From assembly GCF_022129445.1 (NCBI RefSeq), contig NZ_JADQAQ010000010.1, positions 30,126 through 94,125 on the forward strand: a DNA stretch of 64,000 bases, given 5' to 3'. A program made the translations under genes and the position numbers. Positions 37,283-47,270 of this stretch are shown here, piece after piece. Positions within the stretch are counted from its first letter, which is position 1. The number at the start of each line of letters is the position of its first letter. The stretch comes from Photobacterium sp. Ph5. Its GTDB lineage: Bacteria > Pseudomonadota > Gammaproteobacteria > Enterobacterales > Vibrionaceae. Under the pieces are notes generated by a model, which was given only the letters and a program-made list of their open reading frames with translations, made no database searches and was not told where the DNA came from.

Positions 37283-37873
37283 ATGTCTACGAAATTAGCT
37301 AACCCAGCGCCATTAGGCTTGATGGGTTTTGGTATGACTACCGTTCTTTTAAACATGCATAACGCTGGATTTTTCCCATTGGATTCAATGATCCTAGCTA
37401 TGGGTATTTTCTATGGTGGTTTAGGTCAAGTTCTTGTAGGAATGATGTGTTTTAAACGTGGTGATACGTTTGGTACAACGGCGTTTACTTCTTATGGTCT
37501 ATTTTGGTTAACGCTAGTAGGTCTAATTGCGTTACCGAAGATGGGTTTTGCAGCAAGCCCTGCGCACTTCATGGGCTGGTATTTAGCACTTTGGGGTCTA
37601 TTTACAGCATTTATGTTTATTGGCTCACTACGTTACCCTCGTGCTAAACAAGTAGTATTTGGTTCTCTAACTATTTTATTCTTCTTGTTAGCCGCTCGTG
37701 ACTTTACGGGTAATACAACAATTGGTTTCATTGCTGGTATTGAAGGTATTTTCTGTGGTCTAAGTGCGATTTACTTTGCAATGGCTCAGGTATTAAATGC
37801 TGAATACGGCCGTACAATCTTACCTATCGGTGAACTTAAGAAAGAGCAAGTAAGTTTAAAAGCTGCTGCTTAA
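37283..37873 (+). CDS. satP: Acetate/succinate transporter of the GPR1/FUN34/YaaH family
   Basis: Six-span inner-membrane protein importing acetate and related short-chain acids. The 196-aa product starts with the family signature [18 protein letters not shown] and continues with [12 protein letters not shown] and the [13 protein letters not shown] loop. Start preceded by CAGGGGAAA. Single gene followed by a clear terminator. E. coli SatP (188 aa) is the reference. Confidence 0.92.
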   Translation: MSTKLANPAPLGLMGFGMTTVLLNMHNAGFFPLDSMILAMGIFYGGLGQVLVGMMCFKRGDTFGTTAFTSYGLFWLTLVGLIALPKMGFAASPAHFMGWYLALWGLFTAFMFIGSLRYPRAKQVVFGSLTILFFLLAARDFTGNTTIGFIAGIEGIFCGLSAIYFAMAQVLNAEYGRTILPIGELKKEQVSLKAAA

Positions 37874-37894
37874 TTTTGTTAAGTATTGATAAAA

Positions 37895-37923
37895 AAAACC
37901 TCGTTGCTTAACGAGGTTTTTTT
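37895..37923 (+). terminator. Terminator after satP
   Basis: Eleven-base-pair stem AAAACCTCGTT (37895-37905) with AACGAGGTTTT (37910-37920), GCTT loop and T-run; may also serve the converging AraC gene. Confidence 0.9.
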
Positions 37924-37973
37924 GTATCTGAAATCGATAAAAGTAATTACATCATATGTGGAAGAAGTAATTA

Positions 37974-38855
37974 TTAGCAGCAAGATTCAGTAATTTGAAT
38001 ATTAGGCTTGTAAGTAAAGTGACCTTCAGGGTTTACATCATTTTCTTGACGTGACGTTGTTCTAAACTGAGAGGGCGTAATACCATATTTACGTTTAAAT
38101 GCATCACAGAAATATGCAGCACTACCAAAACCAGAACGATTACCTATTTGTGATATAGAATAATTTGAGAAAGTGAGGTAGTTCAACGCCAAACCCATTC
38201 TAACATCAAGTAATAATTGGCTGAATGAAACGCCTTCTTTCGCCAAATGTCGACGTAGTGTGGATTGTGTTGTGAATAGCGCTTTCGCCATATCATCTAC
38301 ACTCCATTTACGTTGAGGATCTTGGGTAATTAAACGTGCAATTGTGCGCTCTTTAGGTTCATCATAATTGAAGCGGTAAACATTAAATACATCAATACCT
38401 GCTTCATTTAATGCCATTAAAATAAATACTAAACACTGACTGAGCAGTGTTTTTTCCATGGAAGAGCCACATAGTGAAGGCAGTAATTTATTAAATAGGA
38501 CGAAGTTTTGATCCACAATGACAGGAGTTGGAATAGTATAAACAGGAGAACAACTTGCCGTTGGGAAAGTAGGCTGTTTTAACGCACTGATATATTTGAA
38601 TGCTTCAGTGATAGATTCTTCATCAATCATCAACAATTGTAATTCAATATTTTCTTGACTATTAAGCTGATTAATAGAGCAAGAAATATGACTGAATTTA
38701 GGAACAACAAAAATACTGTTGTTTTTTAATTCAATAGCATGACCGTTGATGTGAACATCACCTTGAACATTTGATAATTTTACAATCAAGTGGTGGTCGA
38801 CATAAAACTCTTTCAGAACCACATGGCTCTGAGAGAGGATACGCTTATATTTCAT
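37974..38855 (-). CDS. AraC family transcriptional regulator
   Basis: A 293-aa protein with a variable, cupin-like N-terminal sensing domain and a C-terminal AraC DNA-binding domain (about 190-275): WSVDDMAKALFTTQSTLRRHL and ISQIGNRSGFGSAAYFCDAFKRKYGITPSQFR are the two HTH units. The arrangement resembles the GadX/Rns/ToxT type. The ligand and targets are unknown; the converging satP gene upstream on the other strand is not obviously its target. The last residues are ESCC, which is unusual. Confidence 0.87.
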   Translation of the reverse strand: MKYKRILSQSHVVLKEFYVDHHLIVKLSNVQGDVHINGHAIELKNNSIFVVPKFSHISCSINQLNSQENIELQLLMIDEESITEAFKYISALKQPTFPTASCSPVYTIPTPVIVDQNFVLFNKLLPSLCGSSMEKTLLSQCLVFILMALNEAGIDVFNVYRFNYDEPKERTIARLITQDPQRKWSVDDMAKALFTTQSTLRRHLAKEGVSFSQLLLDVRMGLALNYLTFSNYSISQIGNRSGFGSAAYFCDAFKRKYGITPSQFRTTSRQENDVNPEGHFTYKPNIQITESCC

Positions 38856-39168
38856 AGCAGTACTGCTTCTCTAAAAGTGGAAATAAATCCTTCATTACAC
38901 ACCATAATTAGGCGACCGTTCGATATGTACTGGTATTCTATACTGGAATATGCTGATACCAAGATACATGCGTCTGAGTATAGGACTAAACGAAACGGTT
39001 GAATAGATGAAATACACTTAACTTTTGTTATTGATCATATTGATTATATTTATCTATATAAAATGGCTATATCTTGATATGTCATTATAGACATTTTGAG
39101 TGTTTAGCTCTATATACAGGATATTATGCTATTTATTATACTTTATCTATGAAATTAAAGGCATAAAA
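38856..39168. other. Intergenic region upstream of the AraC gene
   Basis: About 310 bp with the minus-strand promoter of the AraC regulator. It has a 12-bp perfect palindrome AGCAGTACTGCT immediately before the gene (38857-38868) that could be an autoregulatory site. No gene seen. Confidence 0.4.
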
Positions 39169-39193
39169 AAAGCTGCTTCGAAAAGCAGCTTTT
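39169..39193 (-). terminator. Terminator of sdaA
   Basis: Ten-base-pair stem AAAGCTGCTT (39169-39178) and AAGCAGCTTT (39183-39192), CGAA loop, with seven T on the minus strand. Confidence 0.88.
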
Positions 39194-39215
39194 CTAACAC
39201 GTTTACGCTTAAATA

Positions 39216-40577
39216 TTAGCAAATAACTTTAATTGCTAAACCACCTTGAGATGTCTCACGGTATTTAGCATTCATGTCTTTGCCTGTTTCAAGCATTGTT
39301 TCGATAACTTTATCTAGTGAAACGCGAGGATCAGATGAGCGACGCAGAGCCATACGTGTAGCGTTAATTGCTTTAACTGCTGCAATGCCGTTACGCTCGA
39401 TACATGGAACCTGAACTTGGCCAGCAACAGGATCACACGTTAGACCAAGGTTGTGCTCCATGGCAATCTCAGCAGCCATACACACTTGCTCAGGGCTACC
39501 ACCCATAAGCTCTGCAAGACCTGCCGCAGCCATTGAACATGCCACACCCACTTCGCCTTGACAGCCAACTTCAGCACCAGAGATAGAAGCGTTACGCTTA
39601 TAAAGCCCACCCACAGCACCAGAAGCTGCAAAGTAACGGGTGTATTCTTTAGGACCAACAGATTGGACAAACTTATCGTAGTAAGCAAGTACAGCGGGAA
39701 TGATGCCACATGCGCCATTTGTTGGTGCCGTTACAACGCGACCGCCTGCTGCGTTTTCTTCGTTTACTGCGAAAGCAAACATGTTAACCCAATCAACAAC
39801 TGTCATTGGATCATTACTTAGTTTCTCAGAAGTCATCAGCTGCTGACGAAGTGCTGCCGCACGACGAGGTACACGTAGGGGACCCGGTAAGATACCTTCT
39901 TCGTTCATACCACGTTCCATACAATCACGCATTGTTTTCCAGATGTTAGCAAAGTAATTGCTAATTTCATCTTCAGCGTTCATCGCACGTTCGTTAGTCA
40001 TGACTAAAGAGCTGATTGATAAACCATGCTCTTTACATTGCTCAACAAGTTCAGAGGCATAGTTGAATGGGTAAGGCGCAACAACACTTGATTCTTGCGT
40101 TTTACCAAAGTTTTCTTCATCAACAATAAAACCACCACCGATAGAGTAGTAAGTTTTAGAGAAAACGTTCTCATCGCCTACCCAAGCATGAATAGACATG
40201 CCATTTTCGTGCAATGAAAGGTTAGTTGTATGAAAATTCATACCACCATCACGTGGGAAATCTACTGTGTGGCAATGCATACCAACAGGTAGACGTTCGG
40301 TTTCTTCAACACGGGCAATAAAGCCTGGAATACTATCGATATCAACATGCTCAGGGCTGTTACCAGCAAGACCCATGATGATAGCAATATCAGTATGGTG
40401 TCCTTTACCTGTAAGAGAAAGAGAGCCGTATACGTCAACGGTAATTTTAGTTATGTCACGTAATTTACCCATGGCACGTAAATCATCGATGAATTCTTTA
40501 CCTGCTTTCATTGGGCCAACAGTATGTGAGCTGGAAGGGCCCACACCGATTTTGTAAATATCAAAAACACTGATCAT
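39216..40577 (-). CDS. sdaA: L-serine ammonia-lyase (iron-sulfur)
   Basis: Converts L-serine to pyruvate and ammonia with a [4Fe-4S] cluster. The 453-aa product follows E. coli SdaA/Sda[27 protein letters not shown] at the start, [18 protein letters not shown] in the middle. Cys339, Cys381 and Cys392 have exactly the 42- and 11-residue spacing of the cluster ligands, and the C-terminal Cys453 is the known tail-in-mouth fourth ligand type. Follows sdaC in the same direction; sdaB would be an equally valid name. Confidence 0.95.
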   Translation of the reverse strand: MISVFDIYKIGVGPSSSHTVGPMKAGKEFIDDLRAMGKLRDITKITVDVYGSLSLTGKGHHTDIAIIMGLAGNSPEHVDIDSIPGFIARVEETERLPVGMHCHTVDFPRDGGMNFHTTNLSLHENGMSIHAWVGDENVFSKTYYSIGGGFIVDEENFGKTQESSVVAPYPFNYASELVEQCKEHGLSISSLVMTNERAMNAEDEISNYFANIWKTMRDCMERGMNEEGILPGPLRVPRRAAALRQQLMTSEKLSNDPMTVVDWVNMFAFAVNEENAAGGRVVTAPTNGACGIIPAVLAYYDKFVQSVGPKEYTRYFAASGAVGGLYKRNASISGAEVGCQGEVGVACSMAAAGLAELMGGSPEQVCMAAEIAMEHNLGLTCDPVAGQVQVPCIERNGIAAVKAINATRMALRRSSDPRVSLDKVIETMLETGKDMNAKYRETSQGGLAIKVIC

Positions 40578-40669
40578 GTTTATTACCTCAGTCGGGGAAG
40601 CGATTCTTGCCTCCGGCCAAGACTGTATGCGTTTTATGACTCGCCCCTTCCTTGGCGAGCGTACTAAAA
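40578..40669 (-). promoter_or_regulatory. Structured leader of sdaA
   Basis: On the minus strand, after the sdaC terminator, two GC-rich hairpins occur before the sdaA start: CTCGCC/GGCGAG and GGAGGC/GCTTCC (with one G-U). The second lies next to the start region and could influence translation. No known riboswitch consensus is recognised. Confidence 0.4.
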
Positions 40670-40704
40670 AAGCAAGAGCAGGGCGCTTAGCATCCTGCTC
40701 TTAA
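40670..40704 (-). terminator. Terminator between sdaC and sdaA
   Basis: On the minus strand AAGAGCAGG and CCTGCTCTT enclose an 11-base loop and are followed by GCTTTTTT. It should terminate or attenuate the sdaC transcript before sdaA. Confidence 0.8.
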
Positions 40705-40813
40705 TTATCGTATAGATTGCGTTTATTGTACCAGAACGCTATACCTTTTCTTACATTTTATGCTTCAAAAAAGAAGTATTTTTGTGTCTGTATAGTGTCT
40801 GGTTACAGTGCTA

Positions 40814-42067
40814 TTAAAAAGCGCCGTAAATTACAGAAGTAATCGCTGCTACACCACATAGAGCGGTGAAAATACGTGCAGCAACAGAGGTTTTGTATTT
40901 TGCCATTGCTGGTATTTTTTGCATCGCAACAACGGGCATTAGGAATAGAATCGCTGCAATCATTGGTGCGCCCATTGTTTCAATCATACCAAGGATGCTT
41001 GGGTTGATGATTGCAACAATCCATGTAGTAACAACGATGAATGCTAGAGATAGTTTTTCAATTTTACCAACAGGCATTTTACTGCGAGATTTCGCTAGGC
41101 CAACAAGACCTTCATGTGCTCCTAGGAAGTGACCGAAGTAGCTTGAAGTGATAGCAGCAAATGCAACCAGTGGACCTAAGTAAGAAATTGCTGGTGAATC
41201 TTTAATGTTTGCTAAGTATGAAAGAACAGAGATATTTTGCTCTTTTGCCATGTTCAATTGCTCTGGTGTCATCGACAGTACCACAGAGAATACGAAGAAC
41301 ATGACAAAGCCCATTAGCATCATTGCTGCGCCACCAGTGATCATGTCAGTTTTCTTTGCTGCGTTTTCACCGTATACATGGCGTTGTTCTTTAGCAAACT
41401 GGCTGATGATTGGGCTGTGGTTGAAAGAGAACACGATGATTGGAATTGCGAGCCAAATAACAGTAGGCATTGATGACCAATCTGGTGCAACAGACACCAT
41501 TGACATGTTCCAGTCAGGAATTAGGTAAATTGACAGTGCAAGCAAGATGATAACCAGAGGGTAAACCATCGCTGATGTTGCTTTAAGCATTAGTTCTTTA
41601 CCAAATACAACCCCTGCTGTCATTAGTGCAATAAGTACACCTGATAGTAACCAACGAGGAACAGAGTCCATACCTAACTGGTTAACCATGAATGAATCAA
41701 CAGTGTTTGTAATACCCACGCCATAGATAAGAACAATAGGGTAGATAGCAAAGAAGTAAGCGAATGTAATAAGGTTTGCACCTGTTTTTCCGTAGTGCTC
41801 TTCAACAGTATCGGTAATATCAGCATTTGGGTTTTTAGCTGAAAGAACAAAACGTGCTAAGCCTTTGTGTGCAAGCCAAGTCATCGGGGCTGCAATAAGC
41901 GCTAAAATAACTAACGGCCAGAAACCGCCCGCACCTGCTTTAATTGGAAGGAATAGTACACCAGCACCTACAGCTGTGCCGAATAGTGACAATGCCCATG
42001 TGAAATCTTTGTAGGTCCAACGTGTTTTTGCTACATCAGTTTGTACTGCGGTCGATGTGTTTTGCAT
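40814..42067 (-). CDS. sdaC: Serine transporter SdaC-like (HAAAP family)
   Basis: Proton-coupled serine importer of the hydroxy and aromatic amino-acid permease family. The 417-aa product has eleven or so membrane spans; the first reads WALSLFGTAVGAGVLFLPIKAGAGG, the classic family start. IPIIVFSFNHSPIISQFAKEQR is another conserved site. Upstream of sdaA in the same direction, so uptake and deamination of serine are paired, although a terminator-like hairpin lies between them. Confidence 0.92.
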   Translation of the reverse strand: MQNTSTAVQTDVAKTRWTYKDFTWALSLFGTAVGAGVLFLPIKAGAGGFWPLVILALIAAPMTWLAHKGLARFVLSAKNPNADITDTVEEHYGKTGANLITFAYFFAIYPIVLIYGVGITNTVDSFMVNQLGMDSVPRWLLSGVLIALMTAGVVFGKELMLKATSAMVYPLVIILLALSIYLIPDWNMSMVSVAPDWSSMPTVIWLAIPIIVFSFNHSPIISQFAKEQRHVYGENAAKKTDMITGGAAMMLMGFVMFFVFSVVLSMTPEQLNMAKEQNISVLSYLANIKDSPAISYLGPLVAFAAITSSYFGHFLGAHEGLVGLAKSRSKMPVGKIEKLSLAFIVVTTWIVAIINPSILGMIETMGAPMIAAILFLMPVVAMQKIPAMAKYKTSVAARIFTALCGVAAITSVIYGAF

Positions 42068-42253
42068 TTTTTGTCATCCAAAAAAAGGGAACGGAACGGA
42101 ACGTTGTTTTAGGAACACGTGCATTTTCGTTATTTATGACGGGAATACAATGATAAAGATCTCGTTATGTAAGTCATTTTATTTGTGGTACAAATAAAGA
42201 AGACTTAGCTCACAATTTTAAATTTGGTAGAAGCTAAAAAAACAGCTAATAGA

Positions 42254-42862
42254 CTATAAATCATCATGCCAAATTTGATCTGATAGTAACTTTATCATTT
42301 GAGCGGTAGCCCCCCATATTGAATAGCCTTCATAAGGAATATTGTATACGTGATGGTTATTGCCATTAATTAAAAATTCATGTTGGCGAATATTTTTGGG
42401 GTTAAGCAAATAATGTAGAGGAGCTTCAAAAATGCAATCGACTTCATTGTGATCTGCGACAGGGGTGTAATCTGAATTAATTGTGGCGATAAAAGGCGTG
42501 ACTATATAACCACTCACCGTTGGTAAGGTAGCAAGGCTACCGAGTATATCATTGCGATAACAAGTAATATTCGTTTCTTCAAATGTTTCACGAATAGCAG
42601 TTGCCATTAAATCATCATCTGCCGGCTCAAAGCGCCCACCAGGAAAAGCAATTTGTCCTGGGTGGTGTTTAAGGTGCTTTGCTCTGCGAGTTAACACTAC
42701 ATTAAAGCCATGTTCGCGATGAACGAGAGGGATCAAAACAGCAGCTTGCTTAAATCGGTATGAGTCTTTCCAATGCTGTCGAATACGATCTTGATGGCTT
42801 TGATCGTATTGCTGACTTGGCGCAAGAATAAATCGACTTAAAATTTGCTGCTGTCCAACCAT
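42254..42862 (-). CDS. nudL: CoA pyrophosphatase (Nudix) NudL
   Basis: Nudix hydrolase of the YeaB/CoA-diphosphatase group, 202 aa. Seen: the UPF0035 signature LKHHPGQIAFPGGRFEP just before the Nudix box, and REtFEETNI (REXXEE) with the metal-binding glutamates. The order pabB-nudL-sda is the same as in E. coli (pabB-yeaB-sdaA), which supports the name. The start MVGQQQIL at 42862 is 73 bp downstream of pabB on the same strand. Confidence 0.9.
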   Translation of the reverse strand: MVGQQQILSRFILAPSQQYDQSHQDRIRQHWKDSYRFKQAAVLIPLVHREHGFNVVLTRRAKHLKHHPGQIAFPGGRFEPADDDLMATAIRETFEETNITCYRNDILGSLATLPTVSGYIVTPFIATINSDYTPVADHNEVDCIFEAPLHYLLNPKNIRQHEFLINGNNHHVYNIPYEGYSIWGATAQMIKLLSDQIWHDDL

Positions 42863-42935
42863 AAAACCTCATGAATAAAATAACTTTACGTTAAAGCTTT
42901 TTATATAAATATCATTGTGATGATTTTATCAACAC

Positions 42936-44336
42936 TTACTGTAAGGTTGGCAGAATTTTGCTCAACTTGTCGAGTGTTTCTTGATATTCGCTACCTGCAT
43001 CACTATCAGCAACGATGCCGCCTCCTGCCCATGCATGAATCTTTTGTTCATTAGTTACCAGTGTGCGAATCGTGATACTGGTATCCATTGTGCCGCAACG
43101 ACTGATATAACCGATGCTGCCACAATAAATACTACGGCGGTGTGGTTCTAACTCTTCAATAATTTCCATGGCACGTACTTTAGGTGCGCCCGTTATCGAT
43201 CCGCCGGGAAAGCATGCTTTTAATAAATCTGTCGCACTATGATCTGCGGGTAATTCTCCTGTGACAGTGCTTACTAAGTGGTGTACAGCAGGAAAACTTT
43301 CAATCTTAAAAAGGTGCGGTACTCGTACGGTGCCAGGGGTAGCAACGCGACCAATATCGTTACGCAGTAAATCTACAATCATTAAGTTTTCTGCACGATC
43401 TTTTTCAGCATTTTGTAGTGCTTGGGCATTGGCATTGTCTTGATCGATATTTGGGCTTCGAGGTCGAGTTCCTTTTATAGGTTTAGTTTCAATATACCCA
43501 TCACGCAATTGTAAAAAACGCTCTGGTGATACTGATAAAATAGCACCTTGGTGTAAGCGAATAAAACCGGAGAAAGGCGCACCATTTTCCGATTCAAGAG
43601 CAAGATAGGCTTGCCATTCATCACCTTTATAATTAGCTGTAAAACGCTGGGCTAAATTAATTTGGTAGCAATCGCCCGACAGTAAATACTCTTGAATATT
43701 GTTAAATTTGTTACGGTAGCTATCGCAGGTCATGTTTGATGACCATGATGATGTTAATAAAAAGTCATGGGAAATTATTGGATCTGTTGCTATTTGCGCT
43801 TGAGTGAAGGCGATTTTATGCTGCTCTAGCCACGTTTTTCGTTGTCCATTTTTAGGCTCAATTAATGTGACTGTTTCATTTTTATGATCAACAATCAATG
43901 CCCAATCATAAATGCCAAGCGCTAAATCTGGCAGTGGAATATCGTGTTCAGCCAGTGTGGAGATTTGTTCTACTTGGCGACCCAAGTCATAACTAAAGTA
44001 GCCCAGTGCACCGCCAATAAAAGGAAGATCGTCAATTGGGCTAAGTGCAGGTAATAATTGTTGTTGTAGTGATTGTACTGCTGTAAATGGATCGGCAGTG
44101 TTGGTTTTTACTTCGCCATTGGCATCAGTGATCGTATTCGTGCCATTCTCTGACTCAATAGTGGCTAAAGGATCAGCAACGACAATGTCAAAACGGTTAT
44201 CTGGATGATTTTCTGCCGCTGAGCGTAATATCATTGCCCATGGCAAACCCGATAGTGGTGCAAACCATGTTAATGCCGCATCTTTTGAATAGACGAGCGA
44301 CGTAATGCTTAATTCTGGATGTGATTTACAAATCAT
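42936..44336 (-). CDS. pabB: Aminodeoxychorismate synthase component I
   Basis: Makes 4-amino-4-deoxychorismate from chorismate with PabA, for folate synthesis. The 466-aa product has the chorismate-binding domain with ETKPIKGTRPR, whose Lys is the PabB active-site residue (replacing the TrpE-type Ala), KDRAENLMIVDLLRNDIGRV, FPGGSITGAPKVRAMEII and YCGSIGYISRCGTMDTSI. Divergent from the fumarase gene. Confidence 0.95.
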   Translation of the reverse strand: MICKSHPELSITSLVYSKDAALTWFAPLSGLPWAMILRSAAENHPDNRFDIVVADPLATIESENGTNTITDANGEVKTNTADPFTAVQSLQQQLLPALSPIDDLPFIGGALGYFSYDLGRQVEQISTLAEHDIPLPDLALGIYDWALIVDHKNETVTLIEPKNGQRKTWLEQHKIAFTQAQIATDPIISHDFLLTSSWSSNMTCDSYRNKFNNIQEYLLSGDCYQINLAQRFTANYKGDEWQAYLALESENGAPFSGFIRLHQGAILSVSPERFLQLRDGYIETKPIKGTRPRSPNIDQDNANAQALQNAEKDRAENLMIVDLLRNDIGRVATPGTVRVPHLFKIESFPAVHHLVSTVTGELPADHSATDLLKACFPGGSITGAPKVRAMEIIEELEPHRRSIYCGSIGYISRCGTMDTSITIRTLVTNEQKIHAWAGGGIVADSDAGSEYQETLDKLSKILPTLQ

Positions 44337-44510
44337 TTTCTTTTTTGTGACAAGGGTTTGATTGGCGCATAGCGCAATAATAAGTGCAAGAGTATCATAT
44401 TCGGCGAAAGACGCCCAAAGATGTGCATGTACTTAGCGTGAACATTGTCCCTACAAAACTGGAAGTAAATTTCGGGCGCCATGGAATGATATAACTCAAC
44501 GAGGGCAACT

Positions 44511-46025
44511 ATGACTGTCATCCGTAAAGAAGACGTAATTAGTAGTGTGGCAGATGCATTACAATATATTTCTTATTACCACCCACTGGATTTTGTGCAA
44601 GCTTTAGAAAAAGCCTATAACAAAGAGCAAAGCCAAGCCGCAAAAGATGCGATTGCACAAATTTTGATAAACTCTCGTATGTCTGCCGAAGGGCATCGTC
44701 CAATCTGTCAAGATACGGGAATCGTTACCTGTTTCGTAAAAATTGGTATGAATGTGCAGTGGGATAGCGATCTTACTGTACAACAAATGATTGATGAGGG
44801 TGTACGTCAAGGTTATACCAATCAAGATAATCCGTTACGTGCATCGGTTGTTGCAGATCCTGCTGGTCGTCGAATTAATACTAAAGATAATGCACCAGCC
44901 GTTGTTCATATTGATATGGTGCCGGGCGATAAAGTTGAAATTCAGTTAGCTGCTAAAGGTGGCGGCTCTGAAAATAAAACGAAAATGGTCATGCTAAACC
45001 CATCTGATGATATTGCAGAGTGGGTTGAAAAAACAGTACCACTGATGGGGGCTGGCTGGTGTCCGCCGGGTATGCTAGGTATTGGTATCGGCGGTACAGC
45101 AGAAAAAGCAGCAGTGCTTGCCAAAGAATCATTGATGGAATCGATTGATATTCATGAGTTGAAAGAGCGTGGGGCGCAAACAACAGAAGAAGCATTGCGT
45201 TTAGATATTTTTGAGCGAGTGAATAAGCTAGGTATTGGTGCGCAAGGGTTAGGCGGTTTAACAACAGTTCTTGATATCAAGATTAAAACAGCGCCAACAC
45301 ATGCAGCATCCAAACCTGTTTGTATGATCCCCAATTGTGCCGCAACACGTCACGTTCACTTTACTTTAGACGGTACTGGTCCTGCTGAATTAACACCACC
45401 TAAGTTAGAAGATTGGCCGGAAGTGACGTGGGAAGTGGGTGATAGTGTTCGTCGTGTAAATTTAGACACAGTTACTAAAGCCGATGTTCAAGAGTGGAAA
45501 TCAGGTGAGACAGTATTGCTATCAGGCAAGATTTTAACCGGTCGTGATGCTGCACATAAACGTATTCAAGAAATGTTAGCCAATGGTGAAGGTTTACCTG
45601 AAGGTGTTGATTTCAATAATCGCTTTATTTATTACGTTGGTCCTGTTGATGCGGTAGGTGATGAAGTAGTGGGGCCTGCGGGTCCTACAACCTCGACACG
45701 TATGGATAAATTTACCGACATGATGTTAGGCGAAACAGGCTTAACGGGAATGATAGGTAAAGCTGAGCGTGGTCCTGCGGCGATCGAGTCAATTAAGCAG
45801 CATAAAGCTGTTTATTTAATGGCTGTTGGTGGTGCAGCGTATCTAGTCGCGAAAGCTATTAAAAAATCACGCGTTGTGGCGTTTGAAGATCTTGGTATGG
45901 AAGCGATTTATGAATTTGAAGTCGAAGATATGCCAGTAACGGTAGCCGTTGATTCTAATGGTGTAAATGCCCATCAAACAGGCCCTGATACATGGCGTGT
46001 AAACATAGCGGAAATGGAAAAATAA
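44511..46025 (+). CDS. Class I fumarate hydratase (iron-sulfur)
   Basis: TCA-cycle enzyme interconverting fumarate and malate with a [4Fe-4S] cluster. The 504-aa product has both domains of class I fumarases: the alpha-type part with CQDTGIVTCF, GGGSENKTKMVML, GIGIGGTAEKA and the C-terminal beta-type part with GRDAAHKRIQEM, YVGPVDAVG and GPTTSTRMDKFTDMML. It is shorter than E. coli FumA (548 aa) and differs at the N-terminus, so it is left without a fumA/fumB symbol. Start has AACGAGGGC upstream. Single gene with its own terminator. Confidence 0.93.
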   Translation: MTVIRKEDVISSVADALQYISYYHPLDFVQALEKAYNKEQSQAAKDAIAQILINSRMSAEGHRPICQDTGIVTCFVKIGMNVQWDSDLTVQQMIDEGVRQGYTNQDNPLRASVVADPAGRRINTKDNAPAVVHIDMVPGDKVEIQLAAKGGGSENKTKMVMLNPSDDIAEWVEKTVPLMGAGWCPPGMLGIGIGGTAEKAAVLAKESLMESIDIHELKERGAQTTEEALRLDIFERVNKLGIGAQGLGGLTTVLDIKIKTAPTHAASKPVCMIPNCAATRHVHFTLDGTGPAELTPPKLEDWPEVTWEVGDSVRRVNLDTVTKADVQEWKSGETVLLSGKILTGRDAAHKRIQEMLANGEGLPEGVDFNNRFIYYVGPVDAVGDEVVGPAGPTTSTRMDKFTDMMLGETGLTGMIGKAERGPAAIESIKQHKAVYLMAVGGAAYLVAKAIKKSRVVAFEDLGMEAIYEFEVEDMPVTVAVDSNGVNAHQTGPDTWRVNIAEMEK

Positions 46026-46045
46026 GCTACATAAACATACGTTGA

Positions 46046-46074
46046 AAAAAGGAGCCTTGTGCTCCTTTTTTATT
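46046..46074 (+). terminator. Terminator after the fumarase gene
   Basis: Stem AAAAAGGAGC (46046-46055) with GCTCCTTTTT (46061-46070). Confidence 0.88.
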
Positions 46075-46150
46075 GTCTATTTGGGCTAAAAAAGGATTGT
46101 GATATTGGCTTTATTTTTAAATATGAAACAAGATTGTTAAGTTGAAAGCC

Positions 46151-46181
46151 TATATTATTCATCGGTATATATATTATTCAT
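46151..46181. repeat. Direct repeats in the RND operon promoter region
   Basis: TATATTATTCAT occurs at 46151-46162 and again at 46170-46181, 19 bp apart, about two helical turns. It lies 52-82 bp before the first adaptor gene. A regulator-binding site or part of the promoter is inferred. Confidence 0.5.
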
Positions 46182-46232
46182 ACAAAATATTAACAATAGT
46201 AAGATTGAGTATGAAACATTATGGAGAATAGT

Positions 46233-47270
46233 ATGAGATATCGCTTTTTTGCGGCATTGTTTACATGCTTAGCATTAATTGGTTGCAAGGATGATCAACC
46301 AGCGATTGCAGAGCCTGGATCTCGCCCCGTAAAATTACAATCAGTATCGGTTGGTAATAATGAATCACAACGCGCATTTCCAGCAATTGTAGAAGCTGGA
46401 GACAAAGCGGTATTAGCCTTTCGTGTTTCGGGCCAACTTGCCAGTGTTGACGCACACCCTGGTCAATTTGTAACGAAGGGACAAGTACTCGCGACACTAA
46501 ATAGTGATGAATTATCATTGTTAGTGAAGCAGGCGCAAGCACAATATGATTTAGCAAATGTACAATTTAATCGCGATAAAAAATTACGTAAAAAAAATGT
46601 GGTATCAGAACTTGATTATGATACTTCTAAAGCCAATTTGAAACAGGCCAAAGCGGCATTAGATAAAGCGAAATCAAATTTAAGTTATGCCAAGCTTATC
46701 GCACCTTATGATGGACACCTTTCTTTATCCATGGTTGAAAACTATGAATATATCAATGCTAAACAGCCTGTAATGCATATTCAAAGTGCTAAATTAATCA
46801 ATATGGTATTTCAGCTTCCCGATTATCTTTTAGCACGCTTTCAAGGTCATGCCGAAAATATTAACCCTACCGTTGCTTTTGATGCCTTAGCTAATCAGAC
46901 TTTTCCCGCACAATTTAAAGAAATTGATACCGAGCCAGACAGCAAAACATCCAGTTATAAGGTCACACTATCAATGGCTCGTCCTGAGGGGAGCAATATT
47001 ATGCCAGGCATGTCTGGTAGCGTGACAATTGTTCTGCCACAAGGAAAAGCAGGGGCAATACCTGTTCGAGCGATCGTTACTGAAGGTAATAAACACTTTG
47101 TATGGCGTGTTGATGATAAGCAGCAAGTTGAAAGAATTGAAGTCACATTGGATAACAATAACCGTGTAATCTCAGGATTAGATGACGGAGATGTTATAGC
47201 GACATCAGGGGTATCTGAATTGCAAGCTGGTCAGAAGGTCCGCTCATGGATCAAGGAGCGTGGATTATGA
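46233..47270 (+). CDS. RND efflux periplasmic adaptor subunit (first of two)
   Basis: Membrane-fusion lipoprotein linking an RND pump to an outer-membrane channel. The 345-aa product has a lipoprotein signal ending LALIGC (Cys18), a barrel-sandwich half VDAHPGQFVTKGQVLATL, an alpha-helical hairpin (about 95-150) and the matching half AKLIAPYDGHLS. The ATG at 46233 with GGAG six bases upstream replaces a start at 46221 that overlaps this site. It overlaps the second adaptor by 4 bp. Confidence 0.9.
   Translation: MRYRFFAALFTCLALIGCKDDQPAIAEPGSRPVKLQSVSVGNNESQRAFPAIVEAGDKAVLAFRVSGQLASVDAHPGQFVTKGQVLATLNSDELSLLVKQAQAQYDLANVQFNRDKKLRKKNVVSELDYDTSKANLKQAKAALDKAKSNLSYAKLIAPYDGHLSLSMVENYEYINAKQPVMHIQSAKLINMVFQLPDYLLARFQGHAENINPTVAFDALANQTFPAQFKEIDTEPDSKTSSYKVTLSMARPEGSNIMPGMSGSVTIVLPQGKAGAIPVRAIVTEGNKHFVWRVDDKQQVERIEVTLDNNNRVISGLDDGDVIATSGVSELQAGQKVRSWIKERGL

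Noticed and set aside
40578..40813. Glycine riboswitch before sdaA.
   Set aside because: The tandem conserved glycine aptamer core is not present; only simple hairpins are seen.
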